DNA of 52,047 nt, taken from Terriglobales bacterium (lineage in GTDB: Bacteria > Acidobacteriota > Terriglobia > Terriglobales > Acidobacteriaceae). This document shows, piece by piece, positions 51,021-52,047 of the stretch. Position 1 is the first letter of the stretch. Each line of letters opens with the position of its first letter. The stretch spans positions 1 through 52,047 of the forward strand of contig DASPRM010000124.1 in NCBI GenBank assembly GCA_035624455.1. The letters are read 5' to 3'. Below the pieces are notes generated by a model. It saw only the letters and a program-made list of their open reading frames with translations, searched no databases and was not told the DNA's origin. Made by a program: the position numbers and the translations under genes.

Positions 51021-52047
51021 CTAGCCGGATAGCTTGGCGATCATCGAGAACAGCGGCATGTAGAGAGAAATTACAATGCCGCCCACGGCGACGCCCAGGA
51101 AGGCGATCATGATCGGTTCAAGCAGCGTCAGCATGTCTTTGGTCGCCGCATCGACTTCATCTTCGTAGAAATCGGCGATCTTCTGGAGCATGTTGTCCAT
51201 CGCGCCGGTAGCTTCACCGACTCCGATCATCTGCGTCACCATGTTGGGAAACACACCGCTTTCGCGCAACGGATCCACAATCGTGCGGCCTTCTTCAATA
51301 GCCTTCCGGACCCTCATCAGCGCCTGTTCGAGCACGGCATTGCCGGACGTACGGGCAGTGATGTTCAATGCTTCCAGAATGGGCACACCGGAGGTTAGCA
51401 AAGTCCCCAGGGTGCGGCTGAAGCGGGCTACCGCAATCTTACGCAGCACCATGCCCAGTACGGGCAACTTCAGCATCAGCGAATCCCAGGCATAGCGGCC
51501 CTTGGGATCCTTGCGGATCTGCTTAATGGCGAAAAATAGCAGGACCATCCCACCGATGAAGACCCACCAAAAACGGGAGACCACGTCGCTCAGGCCCATC
51601 ACAATGCGCGTGGGCAGCGGCAAGTCCACTTGCAGGCTGGCGAACAGATTTACGAAGATGGGAACCACGAACTTCAGCAGGGCTCCCACAATCAGCACCG
51701 CGATAGACACCACCGACACCGGGTAAATCAGCGCCGACTTCACCGCCGCCCTGAGCTTCACGGCTTTCTCCACGTAGGCTGCCAGGCGCTGCAGAATGGT
51801 GTCGAGAATACCGCCAGTTTCGCCCGCCTCAATCATGTTGGTGGTGAGGTCGTCGAAAATCTTGGGATAGCCGCGCATAGCGTTGGCCAGGGTCGCACCG
51901 CCTTCCACCGTGGTGCGGACCCCGGTCAGCGCCTTCTGGAAGGCCGGATTCTCCTGGTTGGCAGCCAGGATCTCCAGACACTGCACCAGCGGCAAACCGG
52001 CATCGATCATCACCGAGAACTGGCGGAAAAAGATCGCGACGTCCTTG
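51021..52047 (-). CDS. pilC: type IV pilus platform protein PilC (partial)
   Basis: The gene runs off the right edge, so the N-terminus is missing; about 341 residues are seen. Two GspF domains are present: FFRQFSVMIDAGLPLVQCLEIL at the edge and FSRTLGTLLTSGVPILEAL later. Three hydrophobic segments are visible, the last near the C-terminus (MIAFLGVAVGGIVISLYMPLF). PilC is the inner-membrane platform on which PilB and PilT act. It is followed by pilS and pilR. Confidence 0.93.
   Translation of the reverse strand, partial: KDVAIFFRQFSVMIDAGLPLVQCLEILAANQENPAFQKALTGVRTTVEGGATLANAMRGYPKIFDDLTTNMIEAGETGGILDTILQRLAAYVEKAVKLRAAVKSALIYPVSVVSIAVLIVGALLKFVVPIFVNLFASLQVDLPLPTRIVMGLSDVVSRFWWVFIGGMVLLFFAIKQIRKDPKGRYAWDSLMLKLPVLGMVLRKIAVARFSRTLGTLLTSGVPILEALNITARTSGNAVLEQALMRVRKAIEEGRTIVDPLRESGVFPNMVTQMIGVGEATGAMDNMLQKIADFYEDEVDAATKDMLTLLEPIMIAFLGVAVGGIVISLYMPLFSMIAKLSG

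Noticed and set aside
1-52047. CRISPR array, prophage or insertion sequence
   Set aside because: No regularly spaced direct repeats with unique spacers, no integrase, transposase or phage structural gene was seen.

Overview
The window looks like chromosomal DNA of a Gram-negative, moderately GC-rich bacterium, most probably an Acidobacteriota (Terriglobia/Koribacter-like) genome. This is an inference. It rests on split pilMNOPQ and pilC-pilS-pilR type IV pilus loci, a BNR-repeat exported protein, an OmpA-type barrel with Ig-like inserts, DUF4097 and PEP-CTERM proteins, and many short dispersed intergenic repeats (motifs built on ATCCGTG, GCTGAGTGCTG, CGAGTCGAAGGACC and hairpins of the CCCACTCAAGCC type). 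No phage, insertion sequence or CRISPR array is visible.

Layout. 1-3003 (+): an accessory patch with a receiver-like fragment and two consecutive orphan RHS tip modules. Each tip is about 145 residues of RHS core ending in DPxGL, fused to a different toxin-like C-terminus and followed at once by a different small gene that would suit an immunity protein (a lipoprotein, then a four-helix membrane protein). 3082-7859 (-): a glycine-zipper lipoprotein, a BNR/sortilin-like exported protein and an OmpA-type outer membrane protein. 8393-11751 (+): an NtrC-type regulator and its membrane histidine kinase, joined by two tiny overlapping reading frames. 11892-16239: hypothetical exported proteins, a TPR protein and a methyltransferase. 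16408-20405 (+): MFS transporter, fabI, a flavin-oxidase-like protein and purU.

20539-23635 (-): a tightly overlapping operon of K+ channel, NAD(P)HX repair enzyme and tsaE. The last codons of tsaE are made of a dispersed repeat. 23885-30892 (-): two APC permeases, thiE, accC, accB and an M24 aminopeptidase. 30970-37133 (-): a helix-turn-helix gene followed by pilM, pilN, pilO, pilP and pilQ, with a candidate promoter upstream and a strong terminator at the end. 37801: tRNA-Arg(CCG).

37921-42911 (-): an SnoaL-like protein, a broken nucleotidyltransferase, two exported proteins (one PEP-CTERM), an orphan DppB-type permease and a CNNM/CorC transporter-like protein. 43291-47682: an HlyD-type adaptor, a DUF4097 beta-repeat protein, a SAM hydrolase-type protein, a small conserved-looking protein and a TPR protein. 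47855-52047 (-): pilC (cut by the window edge), pilS and pilR, which together with pilMNOPQ make much of a type IV pilus machine and its sigma-54-dependent control.

The most interesting part is the tandem pair of orphan RHS toxin tips with candidate immunity genes at the left end. Other points worth a second look are the helix-turn-helix gene heading the pilM operon, the chain of overlapping mini-frames in the first two-component operon, and the repeat-encoded tail of TsaE.
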